A stretch of DNA of 64,000 nt from Porphyrobacter sp. TH134 (GCF_002855495.1 NZ_PKRO01000002.1:62001-126000); one strand, 5' to 3'; numbered from the stretch's first letter, positions 1 through 9,121 are shown. Program-made: numbers and translations. The notes: generated by a model from the sequence alone, not told the origin.

Positions 1-47
1 CCTTGCCCGGCTGCCAAGCGCAAATGAGGGGGGAGGAGAGCGGACCC

Positions 48-311
48 ATGAAGATCACCATCGAAGTCGATTGCACCCCCGAAGAAGCGCGCAGCTTCAT
101 GGGTCTGCCCGATGTCAGCGGGGCCAATTCGGTCTATGTCGACACCATCACCAAGGCGATGCAGGGCGTGTCGAACCCGGATCAGTTGCAGCAATATGCC
201 CAGGCCCTCGCGCCGATGGGTCAGGTGGGGCTGAAGCTGTTCCAGAGCTTTGTCGAGGGCGGGATGAAGGCGGCGCAGGGCGGGTCTGGCGGTTCCAAGT
301 CGTCCGAATAG
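48..311 (+). CDS. DUF6489 family small protein
   Basis: An 87-residue soluble protein that begins MKITIEVDCTPEEAR and ends in a Gly/Ser-rich tail. A purine-rich Shine-Dalgarno stretch (GGGGAGGAGAG, about 29-40) sits 7 bases before this ATG, so I prefer it over the upstream in-frame TTG and ATG codons. The sequence resembles the DUF6489 proteins that I recall next to mnmE in sphingomonads; no function is established. It ends 7 bases before the mnmE ATG and is probably co-transcribed with it. The body is short, acidic to neutral and lacks signal peptide or membrane segment. Confidence 0.75.
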   Translation: MKITIEVDCTPEEARSFMGLPDVSGANSVYVDTITKAMQGVSNPDQLQQYAQALAPMGQVGLKLFQSFVEGGMKAAQGGSGGSKSSE

Positions 312-318
312 ATTGCCA

Positions 319-1614
319 ATGACCAGCGGCCCGACGATCTTCGCGCTGTCGAGCGGCGCGCCGCCAGCAGGTGTGGGCGTGATCCGTGTATCGGGGCCTC
401 AGGCCCGCGCTGCATTGCAGGCCTTGGCGGGCAGGCTGCCGCCGCCGCGCCGTGCCTCGCTGGCAAAGCTGCGTGATGGCGCAGGCGGATTGCTGGACGA
501 GGCGCTGGTGCTGTGGTTTCCCGGCCCGAACACGGCAACGGGAGAAGACCTCGCCGAGTTTCATTGCCACGGCGGGCGGGCGGTGATCGCGGCGGTGGAA
601 AGCGCGCTCGCCAAGCTGCCGGACACCCGCCGCGCCGAACCGGGGGAGTTTACCCGCCGCGCCTTTGCCAATGGCCGGATCGATCTGGCCGAAGCCGAAG
701 GGCTGGGCGATCTGCTCGCCGCCGAGACCGAACTGCAACGCGCCGCTGCTCTGGCAAATCTCGGCGGTGCCCTGTCGCGGCAGGTGGAAAGCTGGCGCGC
801 GCAGGTGCTGGGCTTCTCGGCCGAGGTTGAAGGCGTGCTGGACTTTTCGGACGAGGAAGACTCCGCCGATCTGCCCGAATGTTTCACGTGGAACATTGCG
901 GCGCTCGCGGACGAGATCGGCACCTGGCTGGCGCGCCCGCGGGCGGAGCGTTTGGGGGAGGGCTTTCGCGTGGTGCTGGCCGGCCCGCCCAATGCGGGCA
1001 AATCCACCCTGTTCAATGCGCTGGTGGAAAAGGAAGCCGCGATTACCTCGCCCATTGCGGGCACCACCCGCGATGTGATCGAGCGTTCGGTCGCCTTGGC
1101 AGGCGTGCCTTTTACCTTTGTTGATACCGCCGGTTTGCGGGTAGCCGGGAGCGAGACGGATGCCGATCCGATCGAGGCCATCGGTATCGACCGGGCGCGG
1201 ACGGAACTGGCCCGGGCCGATCTGGTCCTGTGGTTGGGGCCGGAAGGCGAAGGGCCCGATGGCGCGTGGGAGATTGCCGCCCAGGCCGACCGCGCCGACT
1301 TTATCGCCAAACCCACAGCGCGCTTTACGCTGTCAGCGGCCACGGGTGACGGGATTGATGCACTGCGAGCTGCGCTGATGGCTGCGGCGCGTGATGTTTT
1401 GCCCAAGCCGGGGGAGGCCACACTAAACGCCCGGCAACACGCCCGATTGGCCGAAGCGGGCGCCTCCCTGGCTGCGGCCCGGACGCTCCACGATCCGCTG
1501 CTGGTCGCAGAGGAGCTGCGCCGGGCACGGGTGGCGTTCGACCGTTTGATCGGTCGGGCGACCACCGAAGACATGCTCGACACGCTGTTTGGGCGGTTCT
1601 GCATCGGGAAGTAA
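319..1614 (+). CDS. mnmE: tRNA uridine-5-carboxymethylaminomethyl(34) synthesis GTPase MnmE
   Basis: A 431-residue GTPase that acts with MnmG to put the (carboxymethyl)aminomethyl group on C5 of wobble U34 in certain tRNAs. The N-terminal tetrahydrofolate-binding domain is followed by a central G domain with a P-loop GPPNAGKST near residue 222 and DTAG near 269. The C-terminus is FCIGK, the conserved end carrying the essential cysteine. ATG at 319 is taken as start; a TTG two codons upstream (313) is possible. A parS-like site lies inside the gene at 880-895 and encodes CFTWNI. mnmG follows after a second parS in the intergenic gap. Confidence 0.97.
   Translation: MTSGPTIFALSSGAPPAGVGVIRVSGPQARAALQALAGRLPPPRRASLAKLRDGAGGLLDEALVLWFPGPNTATGEDLAEFHCHGGRAVIAAVESALAKLPDTRRAEPGEFTRRAFANGRIDLAEAEGLGDLLAAETELQRAAALANLGGALSRQVESWRAQVLGFSAEVEGVLDFSDEEDSADLPECFTWNIAALADEIGTWLARPRAERLGEGFRVVLAGPPNAGKSTLFNALVEKEAAITSPIAGTTRDVIERSVALAGVPFTFVDTAGLRVAGSETDADPIEAIGIDRARTELARADLVLWLGPEGEGPDGAWEIAAQADRADFIAKPTARFTLSAATGDGIDALRAALMAAARDVLPKPGEATLNARQHARLAEAGASLAAARTLHDPLLVAEELRRARVAFDRLIGRATTEDMLDTLFGRFCIGK
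880..895. other. parS: parS site 1 (one mismatch, inside mnmE)
   Basis: TGTTTCACGTGGAACA. This matches the bacterial parS consensus TGTTTCACGTGAAACA at 15 of 16 positions. Its other strand reads TGTTCCACGTGAAACA, which fits the broader consensus with N at position 5. It is read by mnmE as TGT TTC ACG TGG. The perfect site in this frame would read TGA at the fourth codon, so the deviation keeps the gene open. Confidence 0.85.
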
Positions 1615-1617
1615 AAA

Positions 1618-1633
1618 TGTTTCACGTGAAACA
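1618..1633. other. parS: parS site 2 (mnmE-mnmG intergenic)
   Basis: Perfect TGTTTCACGTGAAACA within the 20-bp palindrome AATGTTTCACGTGAAACATT. It begins 4 bases after the mnmE stop codon. ParB family proteins bind this 16-mer and spread from it to form the partition complex; parA and parB lie 2.6 kb downstream. Confidence 0.95.
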
Positions 1634-1675
1634 TTCTGCGTGACGATGCGGGCCGCGCGCCGTATTTGGTCCGCC

Positions 1676-3538
1676 ATGCTCCAGTATGATGTTCTTGTTA
1701 TCGGCGGCGGTCACGCCGGGGTGGAAGCTGCTTGTGCTTCGGCCCGAATGGGTGCGCGCACGGCGTTGATCAGTTTTGATCTGGACGCCATCGGCGCGAT
1801 GAGCTGCAATCCGGCCATTGGCGGGCTGGGCAAGGGCCATCTGGTCCGCGAGGTGGACGCTCTCGATGGCGTGCTGGGCCGGGCCGCCGATGCGGGCGCG
1901 ATCCACTACCGGATGCTCAACCGGTCCAAGGGCAGCGCCGTATGGGGCCCGCGTGTGCAGGCTGACCGGGTGCGGTTCAAGGCGGCGGTGCAGCAGATCA
2001 TTCGCGCCCAGTCCGGCCTCACGCTGATTCAGGGTGAGGCCGCTGCACTGGTGCTGGAAGGCGGGAGGGTTGTGGGGCTGGAGCTGGCGGACGGCACCAT
2101 CCTGTCTGCTCCGCGGGTGATCCTGTGCACCGGCACTTTTCTGGGCGGCGTGTTGTTCCGCGGCGAAGAACGCTTTGAAGGCGGGCGCATCGGAGAGAAC
2201 GCGGCAAAGCGGCTCGCCCACCAGCTGCGCGGCGCCGATTTGCCGATGGCGCGGCTCAAGACCGGAACACCGCCGCGGCTTGACGGGCGCACGATCAACT
2301 GGGCCGTGCTCGAAACGCAGCCCTCCGATGGGGAGGGCTGGACCATGTCCCCGCTGACGCGAGCGCGCGCCAACCCTGAGGTGTTCTGCGCGATCACCCG
2401 CACCACCCAAGCCGGGCATGATGCGATCCGCGCCAACCTTCATCGCTCCCCGCTCTTTTCCGGCGCGATTGCGGCGGCGGGGCCGCGATATTGCCCATCG
2501 ATCGAAGACAAGATCCACCGCTTCGGTGACCGGGAGGGGCATCAAGTGTTCCTGGAGCCGGAAGGGCTGGACACGCACATGGTCTATCCCAACGGCATCA
2601 GCACATCGCTGCCCGTGGACGTGCAGGCCACCGTTGTGCGCACCATGCCCGGTTGCGAGCGGGCCGAGATCGTGCAGCCGGGTTATGCGGTGGAATATGA
2701 CCACATCGATCCGCGCGCGCTGACACCGGACTTGCAGGTGCGGGCGATTCCGGGGCTGTATTGCGCGGGGCAGATCAACGGCACCACCGGGTACGAGGAA
2801 GCTGCGGCGCAGGGCCTTGTCGCCGGGCTTGAGGCGGCTGCCGCGGCCTTGGGTGTACAGGGACCGCAGCTTGACCGGGGCAATTCCTATATTGCGGTGA
2901 TGGTGGATGACCTCACCCTGCAAGGCGTGTCGGAACCCTACCGCATGCTCACCGCGCGCGCGGAATACCGGCTGCGGCTACGCGCCAACAATGCAGCGAC
3001 CCGCTTGACCGGGTTGGGGATTGCGGCGGGATGTATCGGGGAAGAGCGCCGTGCGTGGTGGGATCGGCGCGAGGCGCTGCGCGAAATGTTTCACGTGAAA
3101 CATTCGCAGCGGGTCCATGCGCGGGAACTCGCCGATCTTGGCCTGCCGGTCAGGAGGGATCATGGGGAAAAGTCGCTGTCGGAATGGCTCCGTTTCGACG
3201 GGATTACCCCGGCAGCGCTTGCCCCTTGGTTGAGCGAGGTGACAGCGCTCGATCCGGTTCTGGCCGAAGAGATGGCCGAGGACGCCGCCTATGCGCCGTA
3301 CCTCGCGCGGCAGGATGCCGAATTGCGCGACTTGCGGGCGAGCGAGGCTTTGTCGCTCGCGCATGATTTTCCCTATGGCGAGGTGCCGGGGCTATCCAAC
3401 GAAATGGTTGAACGCCTGACCAAGGCTGCGCCAGGCACGCTGGCCGCAGCCGGGCGCGTGTCGGGTGTGACGCCGGCGGCGCTTTCGGCCTTGCTGGTCC
3501 ATGCGCGACGGCTCGCCAATGGGCAGCGTGCCGCATGA
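1676..3538 (+). CDS. mnmG: tRNA uridine-5-carboxymethylaminomethyl(34) synthesis enzyme MnmG (GidA)
   Basis: A 620-residue FAD-dependent partner of MnmE in wobble-uridine modification. The FAD-binding dinucleotide fold [10 protein letters not shown] is at residues 9-18, followed by the family signature around SCNPAIGG and by the conserved region around [21 protein letters not shown] (GLYCAGQ here). I chose the ATG at 1676, giving [13 protein letters not shown], because upstream in-frame codons run through the parS site. A perfect parS at 3087-3102 is translated as MFHVKH near residue 471, in the helical C-terminal region. The stop overlaps the rsmG start (ATGA), so the two are translationally coupled. 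Confidence 0.97.
   Translation: MLQYDVLVIGGGHAGVEAACASARMGARTALISFDLDAIGAMSCNPAIGGLGKGHLVREVDALDGVLGRAADAGAIHYRMLNRSKGSAVWGPRVQADRVRFKAAVQQIIRAQSGLTLIQGEAAALVLEGGRVVGLELADGTILSAPRVILCTGTFLGGVLFRGEERFEGGRIGENAAKRLAHQLRGADLPMARLKTGTPPRLDGRTINWAVLETQPSDGEGWTMSPLTRARANPEVFCAITRTTQAGHDAIRANLHRSPLFSGAIAAAGPRYCPSIEDKIHRFGDREGHQVFLEPEGLDTHMVYPNGISTSLPVDVQATVVRTMPGCERAEIVQPGYAVEYDHIDPRALTPDLQVRAIPGLYCAGQINGTTGYEEAAAQGLVAGLEAAAAALGVQGPQLDRGNSYIAVMVDDLTLQGVSEPYRMLTARAEYRLRLRANNAATRLTGLGIAAGCIGEERRAWWDRREALREMFHVKHSQRVHARELADLGLPVRRDHGEKSLSEWLRFDGITPAALAPWLSEVTALDPVLAEEMAEDAAYAPYLARQDAELRDLRASEALSLAHDFPYGEVPGLSNEMVERLTKAAPGTLAAAGRVSGVTPAALSALLVHARRLANGQRAA
3087..3102. other. parS: parS site 3 (inside mnmG)
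   Basis: Perfect TGTTTCACGTGAAACA embedded in the mnmG reading frame and translated as MFHVKH. It shares the flanking A and T bases that extend the palindrome in the other perfect sites. Confidence 0.95.
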
Positions 3539-4161
3539 TCACCAATGAAACCGAAGCCCGCGCCTATGTGGCCGGACTGACCAACGCGCAAGGCATGGCC
3601 CGGCTTGATGCGTTTGCCGCGCTGGTGCTGGATGAAAACCAGCGGCAGAATCTGATCGCCAAGGCAACCGAGGCGCAGCTGTGGCAACGGCATATCGCCG
3701 ATTCGGCTCAGCTTGTGCAAAATGTTTCACGTGAAACATTCGGGGCCAACGCGGGCGGGCCGTGGCTTGACCTTGGCAGCGGGCCGGGCTTTCCCGGGCT
3801 GGTGATCGCGGCGCTGTATCCGAACATGCCGATGGTGCTGGTCGAATCCCGGGCACGGCGGGCCGAGTTTCTGACCCGCTGCGTGGCGGCGCTCGATCTG
3901 CCCAAGTGCCGGGTCGAGGGCCAGCGCCTGGAACGTGTCTCACCCTTTCCGGCGCGCGCCATTTCAGCCCGTGCCTTTGCGCCGCTGGCGAAGCTGCTTG
4001 AGCTATCCGCACCCTTCTCCACAAGGCAAGCGGCCTATGTGTTGCCCAAGGGGCGCTCGGCAGCGCAGGAGTTGGAGACGCTCAAGCCTTCGAGTCGCGC
4101 AATGTTTCACGTGAAACATTCCTTGACCGATCCCGACGCGGGAATCATTGTGAAGGCCTGA
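3535..4161 (+). CDS. rsmG: 16S rRNA (guanine(527)-N(7))-methyltransferase RsmG
   Basis: A 208-residue SAM-dependent methyltransferase that makes m7G527 in 16S rRNA. The SAM-binding motif [13 protein letters not shown] is near residues 79-91, followed by [11 protein letters not shown], where RsmG proteins read VES/D..RK..FL. The start ATG overlaps the mnmG stop by 4 bases. Two perfect parS sites are embedded: 3723-3738, read as NVSRETF just before the SAM motif, and 4103-4118, read as MFHVKH near the C-terminus. Length is normal for the family, so the parS-encoded peptides seem to occupy variable loops. Confidence 0.96.
   Translation: MITNETEARAYVAGLTNAQGMARLDAFAALVLDENQRQNLIAKATEAQLWQRHIADSAQLVQNVSRETFGANAGGPWLDLGSGPGFPGLVIAALYPNMPMVLVESRARRAEFLTRCVAALDLPKCRVEGQRLERVSPFPARAISARAFAPLAKLLELSAPFSTRQAAYVLPKGRSAAQELETLKPSSRAMFHVKHSLTDPDAGIIVKA
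3723..3738. other. parS: parS site 4 (inside rsmG)
   Basis: Perfect TGTTTCACGTGAAACA in rsmG. Here it is read in a different frame from sites 3 and 5 and encodes NVSRETF. Confidence 0.95.
4103..4118. other. parS: parS site 5 (inside rsmG, nearest parA)
   Basis: Perfect TGTTTCACGTGAAACA near the 3' end of rsmG, translated as MFHVKH. It lies 116 bases before the parA start codon, so a ParB complex here could also influence parAB transcription. Confidence 0.95.
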
Positions 4162-4233
4162 CACGCGGCACACGCGCCGTTTCGTCGGAATCGGCGCGCG
4201 CAGAAGGACGGGAACACCTATGTTGACCCCATC

Positions 4234-5010
4234 ATGTTCATAATCGCGATCGCCAATCAGAAGGGCGGGGTGGGCAAGACCACCACCGCCATCAATATCG
4301 CCACCGCAATGGCGGCGACCGGATGGCGCACCCTGCTGATCGACCTTGACCCGCAGGGCAATGCTTCGACCGGGCTGGGCGTCCATGCCCATACCCGCAA
4401 GATCTCCAGCTATGATCTGCTGGTGGACGAGGTGGCGCTGGATAGCGCCATCGTGCCGACGTCGATCCCGCGGCTCGACCTGATCCCGGCGACGGTCGAT
4501 CTGTCCGGCGCGGAGATTGAGCTGGTGGCGGTCGAAGGGCGCACCCACCGGCTTGATACGGCGCTAGCCAATCACACCGGCCATGACATCTGCTTCATCG
4601 ATTGCCCGCCATCGCTTGGCCTGCTGACGCTCAATGCCCTGTGTGCGGCGGATACGCTGCTGGTGCCGCTGCAATGCGAGTTCTTCGCGTTGGAGGGGCT
4701 GAGCCAGCTGCTTCAGACCGTCGATCAGGTGCAGCAGCGCTTCAACCCCGATCTCGGCATCATCGGCGTGGCGCTGACGATGTATGACCGGCGCAACCGG
4801 CTGACCGATCAGGTGTCGGATGACGTGCGCGATTGCCTTGGCAAGTTGGTGTTTGAAACGGTGATCCCGCGCAATGTCCGCCTGTCCGAGGCACCCAGCC
4901 ATGGCTTGCCAGCGCTGATCTATGACCAGCATTGCACCGGCAGCCGCGCCTACATGGCCCTGGCACGCGAATTGATCGGGCGATTTCCCGCAGAAAGACA
5001 GGCAGCATGA
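4234..5010 (+). CDS. parA: chromosome partitioning ATPase ParA
   Basis: A 258-residue deviant Walker ATPase that moves ParB-parS complexes during chromosome segregation. The N-terminal ANQKGGVGKTTTAIN holds the signature lysine and P-loop at about residues 7-21. LIDLDPQGNAS and FIDCPPSLGLLT follow, typical of chromosomal Soj/ParA. The start ATG at 4234 gives the expected N-terminus directly before the Walker motif, although the Shine-Dalgarno is weak. The stop overlaps the parB start by 4 bases (ATGA), so it forms an operon with parB. Length matches chromosomal ParA proteins. Confidence 0.97.
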   Translation: MFIIAIANQKGGVGKTTTAINIATAMAATGWRTLLIDLDPQGNASTGLGVHAHTRKISSYDLLVDEVALDSAIVPTSIPRLDLIPATVDLSGAEIELVAVEGRTHRLDTALANHTGHDICFIDCPPSLGLLTLNALCAADTLLVPLQCEFFALEGLSQLLQTVDQVQQRFNPDLGIIGVALTMYDRRNRLTDQVSDDVRDCLGKLVFETVIPRNVRLSEAPSHGLPALIYDQHCTGSRAYMALARELIGRFPAERQAA

Positions 5011-5969
5011 GCAAGAACTCCGATAATGTCACCATTGTTTCGGCTGCGCGGGCTGCAATTGATCGGCCGCGGCGGCTGGGCATGGGCCTCAACGCGCTGA
5101 TGGGGGAAACCCGGCGCGAAGAGCCGCTGGTGCGGCGTGAGGATGGCGCGGACGAGGTCTTGGTTGCTGGCAACACGGCGCTGCGCATGGTCGCGATTGC
5201 CGCCATCAAGCCGCTGCCCGGCAACCCGCGCAAGCATTTCGATGAAGCCGCGCTCGAAGAACTCGCCGCCTCGATCGCCGCGCGCGGTGTGATCCAGCCC
5301 ATCATTGTCCGCCCGCATCCCGAAGGGCAGGGCTATCAGCTGGTCGCGGGCGAGCGGCGTTGGCGCGCGGCGCAAAAGGCGCGGCTGCACGAGATCCCGG
5401 CACTGGTGCGCAACCTGTCGGAACGCGAGGTCATGGCGCTCGCGCTGATCGAGAACTTGCAGCGCGAAGACTTGAGCCCGGTTGAAGAAGCGCGCGCCTA
5501 TCATCGCCTGTCCGAACAGGAAGGCATGATCCAGGTCGACATCGCCAAGATGGTCGAAAAGTCGCGCAGCCATGTCGCCAATATGATGCGGCTGATGACC
5601 TTGCCCGAACCGGTGCTCGATCTGATCGATCAGGGCAAGCTGTCGATGGGTCACGCCCGCGCGCTGATCGGGCGGGACGATGTGGTGCATCTGGCCGAGA
5701 TCGCAGTGGCCGAAGGCCTGTCGGTGCGCGATGTTGAAACCCTGACCCGCAAATCCGCCAAGCGCGAGGAAGCGCCGCCGCCTGCGCCGCACCAAACGCC
5801 TGAAAACGCAGATATTCTCGCAGTGCAGCAGCATCTGGAGGAGTTTCTCGGCCTGAGCGTGCGGATCAAGCCCGAGGTCGATCCCCGCAAGGGCACAATC
5901 ACGATCCGCTATACCACGCTCGATCAGCTCGATCTGGTGTGCCAGCGCCTTACCGGGGGCGAATTCTGA
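5007..5969 (+). CDS. parB: chromosome partitioning protein ParB
   Basis: A 320-residue centromere-binding CTPase. Residues 22-33 (RRLGMGLNALMG) match the N-terminal ParA-stimulating motif. The ParB/Srx domain carries GERRWR at 115-120 and ENLQRED at 149-155. A helix-turn-helix around residues 176-197 (ending SRSHVANMMRL) is the parS-reading module, and the last 50 residues form the dimerisation domain. A Pro-rich linker sits near residue 260. It starts inside the parA stop codon and is followed by a strong bidirectional terminator. Its expected targets, six parS sites, are visible in this window. Confidence 0.97.
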   Translation: MSKNSDNVTIVSAARAAIDRPRRLGMGLNALMGETRREEPLVRREDGADEVLVAGNTALRMVAIAAIKPLPGNPRKHFDEAALEELAASIAARGVIQPIIVRPHPEGQGYQLVAGERRWRAAQKARLHEIPALVRNLSEREVMALALIENLQREDLSPVEEARAYHRLSEQEGMIQVDIAKMVEKSRSHVANMMRLMTLPEPVLDLIDQGKLSMGHARALIGRDDVVHLAEIAVAEGLSVRDVETLTRKSAKREEAPPPAPHQTPENADILAVQQHLEEFLGLSVRIKPEVDPRKGTITIRYTTLDQLDLVCQRLTGGEF

Positions 5970-5996
5970 TCCGGCGCCAATGGTTGCCACAATAGC

Positions 5997-6035
5997 AAAA
6001 GCCCCGTGTCGCGGTTGGGCGACACGGGGCTTTTT
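5997..6035. terminator. bidirectional intrinsic terminator between parB and the glycine-zipper gene
   Basis: A perfect 12-bp stem (6001-6012 with 6019-6030, starting GCCCCGTGTCGC) with a 6-base loop. It is flanked by AAAA on the left and TTTTT on the right, so it can end transcription from both strands. It sits between the convergent parAB operon and the gene ending at 6054. Confidence 0.93.
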
Positions 6036-6053
6036 GTGTTTGTAACGAACGCC

Positions 6054-6953
6054 TTAGCGGTTCTTGATCATCTTGGGTGAGGGGCGTTGTGCCGGGATCA
6101 CGCGGGCGGCGCCGGGGACGTTGTAAGTCTCGTAACGCTCGGTCTCGCGCACCACCACCTGCTGCTGCACTTCGCTGCGCACCGGCACCATCACCACCTG
6201 CTGCGGCGGGGCATAGCTGTAACCATAGGAATAGGCGGCAGGGTAGCCATAGCCGTAAGCGGGCGGGGCATAGGCATAGCCCGGGGCGGCGTAGGGGATT
6301 TCGCGGCTGGCAATGCGCGTGGTGGGCGCGCCATATTGCGACAGGTAGCTGTCGAGCGCGGCTTCGCAGTCGTAGCGGTTCTTCTCCTTGTCGCCGCCGA
6401 ACAGGCTGCCCAGCAACCCGCCGATCAGCCCGCCACCGCCAACACCCAGTGCGGTGCCGAGCACGCGGTCACCCACACCGGCGATTTCGTAACCGGCAAC
6501 GCCCCCGGCGATTGCTCCGAGCAACCCGCCGATGATGAGGCCGGTGTTGTCGCGGTTCTGCCCCTTGGTGCGATTGCGGCATTCATCGATCCACTGCTGG
6601 CGTTCAAACACAGCCGGCGCAGCGGCATAGGTCATCGCAGGGGCATAGGCCGGCGCATAGCCTTGCGGGTAGCCCATCGGCTGTGCCGGAGCAGGCACCG
6701 CGGCCTGCGCCGGGCGAGGCGCATCGATCCGCCGCGTGCGGGTGATTGTCTCGACCCCGTTTTCGGTCGTCACAGTCTCGCCCGTCTGCACCGCGCCAGC
6801 AGGCGCCGAGCGGTATTCCGGCGGAAGCGTGCGCACTTCGGTTTCGGTCATCGGCGTAAGCGGCGGAAGGTCGGCGTAATTCTGCGCTTGCAGCGCCGCC
6901 GGAGCGGTCAGCATGAGAGCGGCGATGGAAAGGGTGGGCAGGCGCTTCGTCAT
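6054..6953 (-). CDS. secreted glycine-zipper 2TM-domain protein with Tyr/Pro/Ala-rich low-complexity regions
   Basis: A 299-residue exported protein. MTKRLPTLSIAALMLTAPAALQAQ is a signal peptide, preceded by a good Shine-Dalgarno (AGGGGAA); this start is preferred over an in-frame codon 15 residues upstream. The middle (about residues 137-190) has Gly-rich GGLLGAIAGGVAGYE and GGGGLIGGLLGS segments typical of glycine-zipper outer-membrane-associated proteins. Conserved cysteines flank it (ECRN and YDCEAALDSYL). Both ends are rich in Pro, Ala, Tyr and Gly. Likely periplasmic or outer-membrane associated; the specific role is unknown. Confidence 0.8.
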   Translation of the reverse strand: MTKRLPTLSIAALMLTAPAALQAQNYADLPPLTPMTETEVRTLPPEYRSAPAGAVQTGETVTTENGVETITRTRRIDAPRPAQAAVPAPAQPMGYPQGYAPAYAPAMTYAAAPAVFERQQWIDECRNRTKGQNRDNTGLIIGGLLGAIAGGVAGYEIAGVGDRVLGTALGVGGGGLIGGLLGSLFGGDKEKNRYDCEAALDSYLSQYGAPTTRIASREIPYAAPGYAYAPPAYGYGYPAAYSYGYSYAPPQQVVMVPVRSEVQQQVVVRETERYETYNVPGAARVIPAQRPSPKMIKNR

Positions 6954-7079
6954 GGGCAATTCCCCTCGAGTCAGCCGGGCTGGGCTGATGGTTAGCAAAA
7001 GCTTACCACCGAGTCCGCCATGCGCCCAAGCGGTGCTGAGCGCGCTGTCCCGTTTCGGGAAGCTCGCTGGCCGGAATCC

Positions 7080-7580
7080 TCAGATCCGGTCGGCCAGCAG
7101 CGCTGCCAGCGCTTCGATCCCGGCGGCGTCGGCCTCAGTGAAGCGGGCGGGGCGGGGGCTGTCGAGGTCGATTACCGCCACCACGGCGCCATCGCGCAGC
7201 ACCGGCACAACCAGCTCGCTCGCGCTCGCCGCGTCACAGGCGATGTGGCCGGGGAAGGCGTGAACATCCGCAACCAGTTGGGTGGCGCGGCTTTGCGCGG
7301 CGGCGCCGCAGACCCCGATGCCGAAGGGAATGCGGATGCAGGCCGGTCGGCCCACAAACGGCCCCAGCACCAGCTCTGCCGCCCCGCCGGTCTTGGCCGG
7401 TCCGACGCGGTAGAAGCCCGCCCAGTTCAGATCGGGCAGAAACTCCCACAGCAACGCTGCGACATTGGCCATATTGGCAACGCCATCCGGTTCGTCGGCT
7501 GTCAGCGCATCGGCGGCGGCGGCCAGTTCGCGGTAGCGTTCCGCCAGGTCGGCACCATCGGCGGGCTTGAAATCATACAT
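7080..7580 (-). CDS. msrC: free methionine-(R)-sulfoxide reductase (GAF domain)
   Basis: A 166-residue GAF-fold enzyme that reduces free L-methionine-(R)-sulfoxide, an antioxidant repair function in the cytosol. Three cysteines at 81, 91 and 115 (GRPACIRIPFGIGVCGAA and HIACDAAS) have the same 10- and 24-residue spacing as the catalytic and resolving cysteines of Escherichia coli fRMsr (84, 94, 118). The start MYDFKPADG is chosen because the longer frame adds a Cys/Arg-rich non-homologous extension. It is transcribed divergently from the PQQ dehydrogenase gene, 62 bases away. Confidence 0.92.
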   Translation of the reverse strand: MYDFKPADGADLAERYRELAAAADALTADEPDGVANMANVAALLWEFLPDLNWAGFYRVGPAKTGGAAELVLGPFVGRPACIRIPFGIGVCGAAAQSRATQLVADVHAFPGHIACDAASASELVVPVLRDGAVVAVIDLDSPRPARFTEADAAGIEALAALLADRI

Positions 7581-7642
7581 CGCAACGCGGCCCTTATAGC
7601 TTGTGTGTTGCCGCAGCCTCGCCGCGGCCCTATTCCCCCCAC

Positions 7643-9121
7643 ATGGCCATCTTCCGCAAAATCGCAATCGCCCTTGGGATCATTATCGTTGCCGCCGGAG
7701 GGGCGTTCTGGTTTCTCAGCCGCGGCGATACCGCCGATCTTTCGGTCGAGGAGGTCGCGGGCACCGATCCGGTGTTGCAGGAGGGCGATGCCCAGACCGT
7801 TCCCACCGTCCAGATTGCCGAACCGGTGGGCTGGAAGCCGAACGAGACGCCCACCGCGGCAGCGGGGCTGGAGGTCGTGCGCTTTGCCGATGGGCTCGAT
7901 CATCCGCGCACCGTGTTTGCGCTGCCCAATGGCGATGTGCTGGTGGCGCTCACCCGCGCGCCGCAACAGGATAACAGCGGCGGCGGGGTGATGGATACGA
8001 TCATGGGCTGGATCGCGGACACACTGCTGACCCGCGCCGGGGCGACCGGCCCCTCGCCCAACCAGATTGTGCTGCTGCGCGATGCCGACGGCAATGGCAG
8101 CGCCGAGGTGAAGCGGGTGATCCTCGAAGAGGGGCTGGATTCGCCCTCCGGGATGGCATGGAAGGATGGCACGCTGTTTGTCGCTAACCACAATGCCTTG
8201 CTGGCCTTTCCCTATGCGCTGGGCAGCGACGCTGTCAGCGGTGCGCCGCGCAAGCTGATGGACCTGCCCGGCGGCGGGGGTCACTGGATGCGCAATGTCG
8301 AACTCTCCCCCGATGGTGAGCGGCTGTATGTCGCGGTCGGATCGGTCAGCAATATCGGTGAGGCGGGGATGAAGGCCGAAGAGGGCCGAGCGATGATCTG
8401 GGAATATGATCTTGCCGCCAAGCGTCAGCGCCAGTTCGGTGTGGGCTTGCGCAATCCCAATGGCATGGATTTCAGCCCCTGGACCGGCGAACTGTGGACC
8501 ACCGTGAACGAGCGGGACATGCTGGGATCAGACCTGGTGCCCGACTATCTCACCAATGTGCCGATCGGCGCGCAATATGGCTGGCCCTGGGTCTATTACC
8601 GCACCAATATTGATCGCCGCGTCGAAGCGCCAATGCCGCGCTTTCTGATGGAGTATGTCCGCAAGCCCGAATTCGCGCTGGGGCCGCATGTGGCGGCGCT
8701 GGGGCTGGTGTTCAGCAAGGAAGGCGACCGGATGGGCGAAGGCTTCGCCAGCGGCGCCTTTATTGCGCGCCACGGATCGTGGAACCGCAAGCCGCCGTCG
8801 GGCTATGATGTGGTGTTCGTGGATTTCGATGATCGCGGCAACCCGGTGGGCAAGCCCAAGCCGGTGCTGACAGGCTTCCTGACCGGCGAAGGCACCACGC
8901 GCGGCCGCCCGACCTGGGTGGAATGGGCCGGTGACGGGGCGCTGCTGGTATCGGATGATACCGCCGGGATCATCTGGCGGGTGCGGGCGCCTGACGCGGC
9001 CCCGGCGCCGGCAATTGCGGGCTTGAAAAGCGAAAAGCTCCCCACGCGCGAACTGACCGATCCGCGCTCCGACTTTGAAGCGGATTACCTGCGCCAGCAG
9101 GCCGGGCGACGCGTCAACTAG
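7643..9121 (+). CDS. PQQ-dependent sugar dehydrogenase (sorbosone/glucose dehydrogenase family)
   Basis: A 492-residue membrane-anchored beta-propeller protein. Residues 2-25 (AIFRKIAIALGIII...FWFL) form an uncleaved anchor or signal. The rest resembles the Asd/YliI and L-sorbosone dehydrogenase family: RFADGLDHPRTVFALPNGDVLVA, NHNALLAFPY, LYVAVGSVSNIGE, GLRNPNGMDFSPWTGELW and GSWNRKPPSGYDVVFV. It probably oxidises sugars in the periplasm with PQQ as cofactor. No PQQ synthesis genes are in this window. The stop overlaps the end of the convergent DUF815 gene by 4 bases. Confidence 0.88.
   Translation: MAIFRKIAIALGIIIVAAGGAFWFLSRGDTADLSVEEVAGTDPVLQEGDAQTVPTVQIAEPVGWKPNETPTAAAGLEVVRFADGLDHPRTVFALPNGDVLVALTRAPQQDNSGGGVMDTIMGWIADTLLTRAGATGPSPNQIVLLRDADGNGSAEVKRVILEEGLDSPSGMAWKDGTLFVANHNALLAFPYALGSDAVSGAPRKLMDLPGGGGHWMRNVELSPDGERLYVAVGSVSNIGEAGMKAEEGRAMIWEYDLAAKRQRQFGVGLRNPNGMDFSPWTGELWTTVNERDMLGSDLVPDYLTNVPIGAQYGWPWVYYRTNIDRRVEAPMPRFLMEYVRKPEFALGPHVAALGLVFSKEGDRMGEGFASGAFIARHGSWNRKPPSGYDVVFVDFDDRGNPVGKPKPVLTGFLTGEGTTRGRPTWVEWAGDGALLVSDDTAGIIWRVRAPDAAPAPAIAGLKSEKLPTRELTDPRSDFEADYLRQQAGRRVN

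Noticed and set aside
1-6000. The replication origin oriC within the parAB block
   Set aside because: No AT-rich unwinding region, DnaA-box cluster or dnaA gene is visible; the origin is probably near but outside the window.
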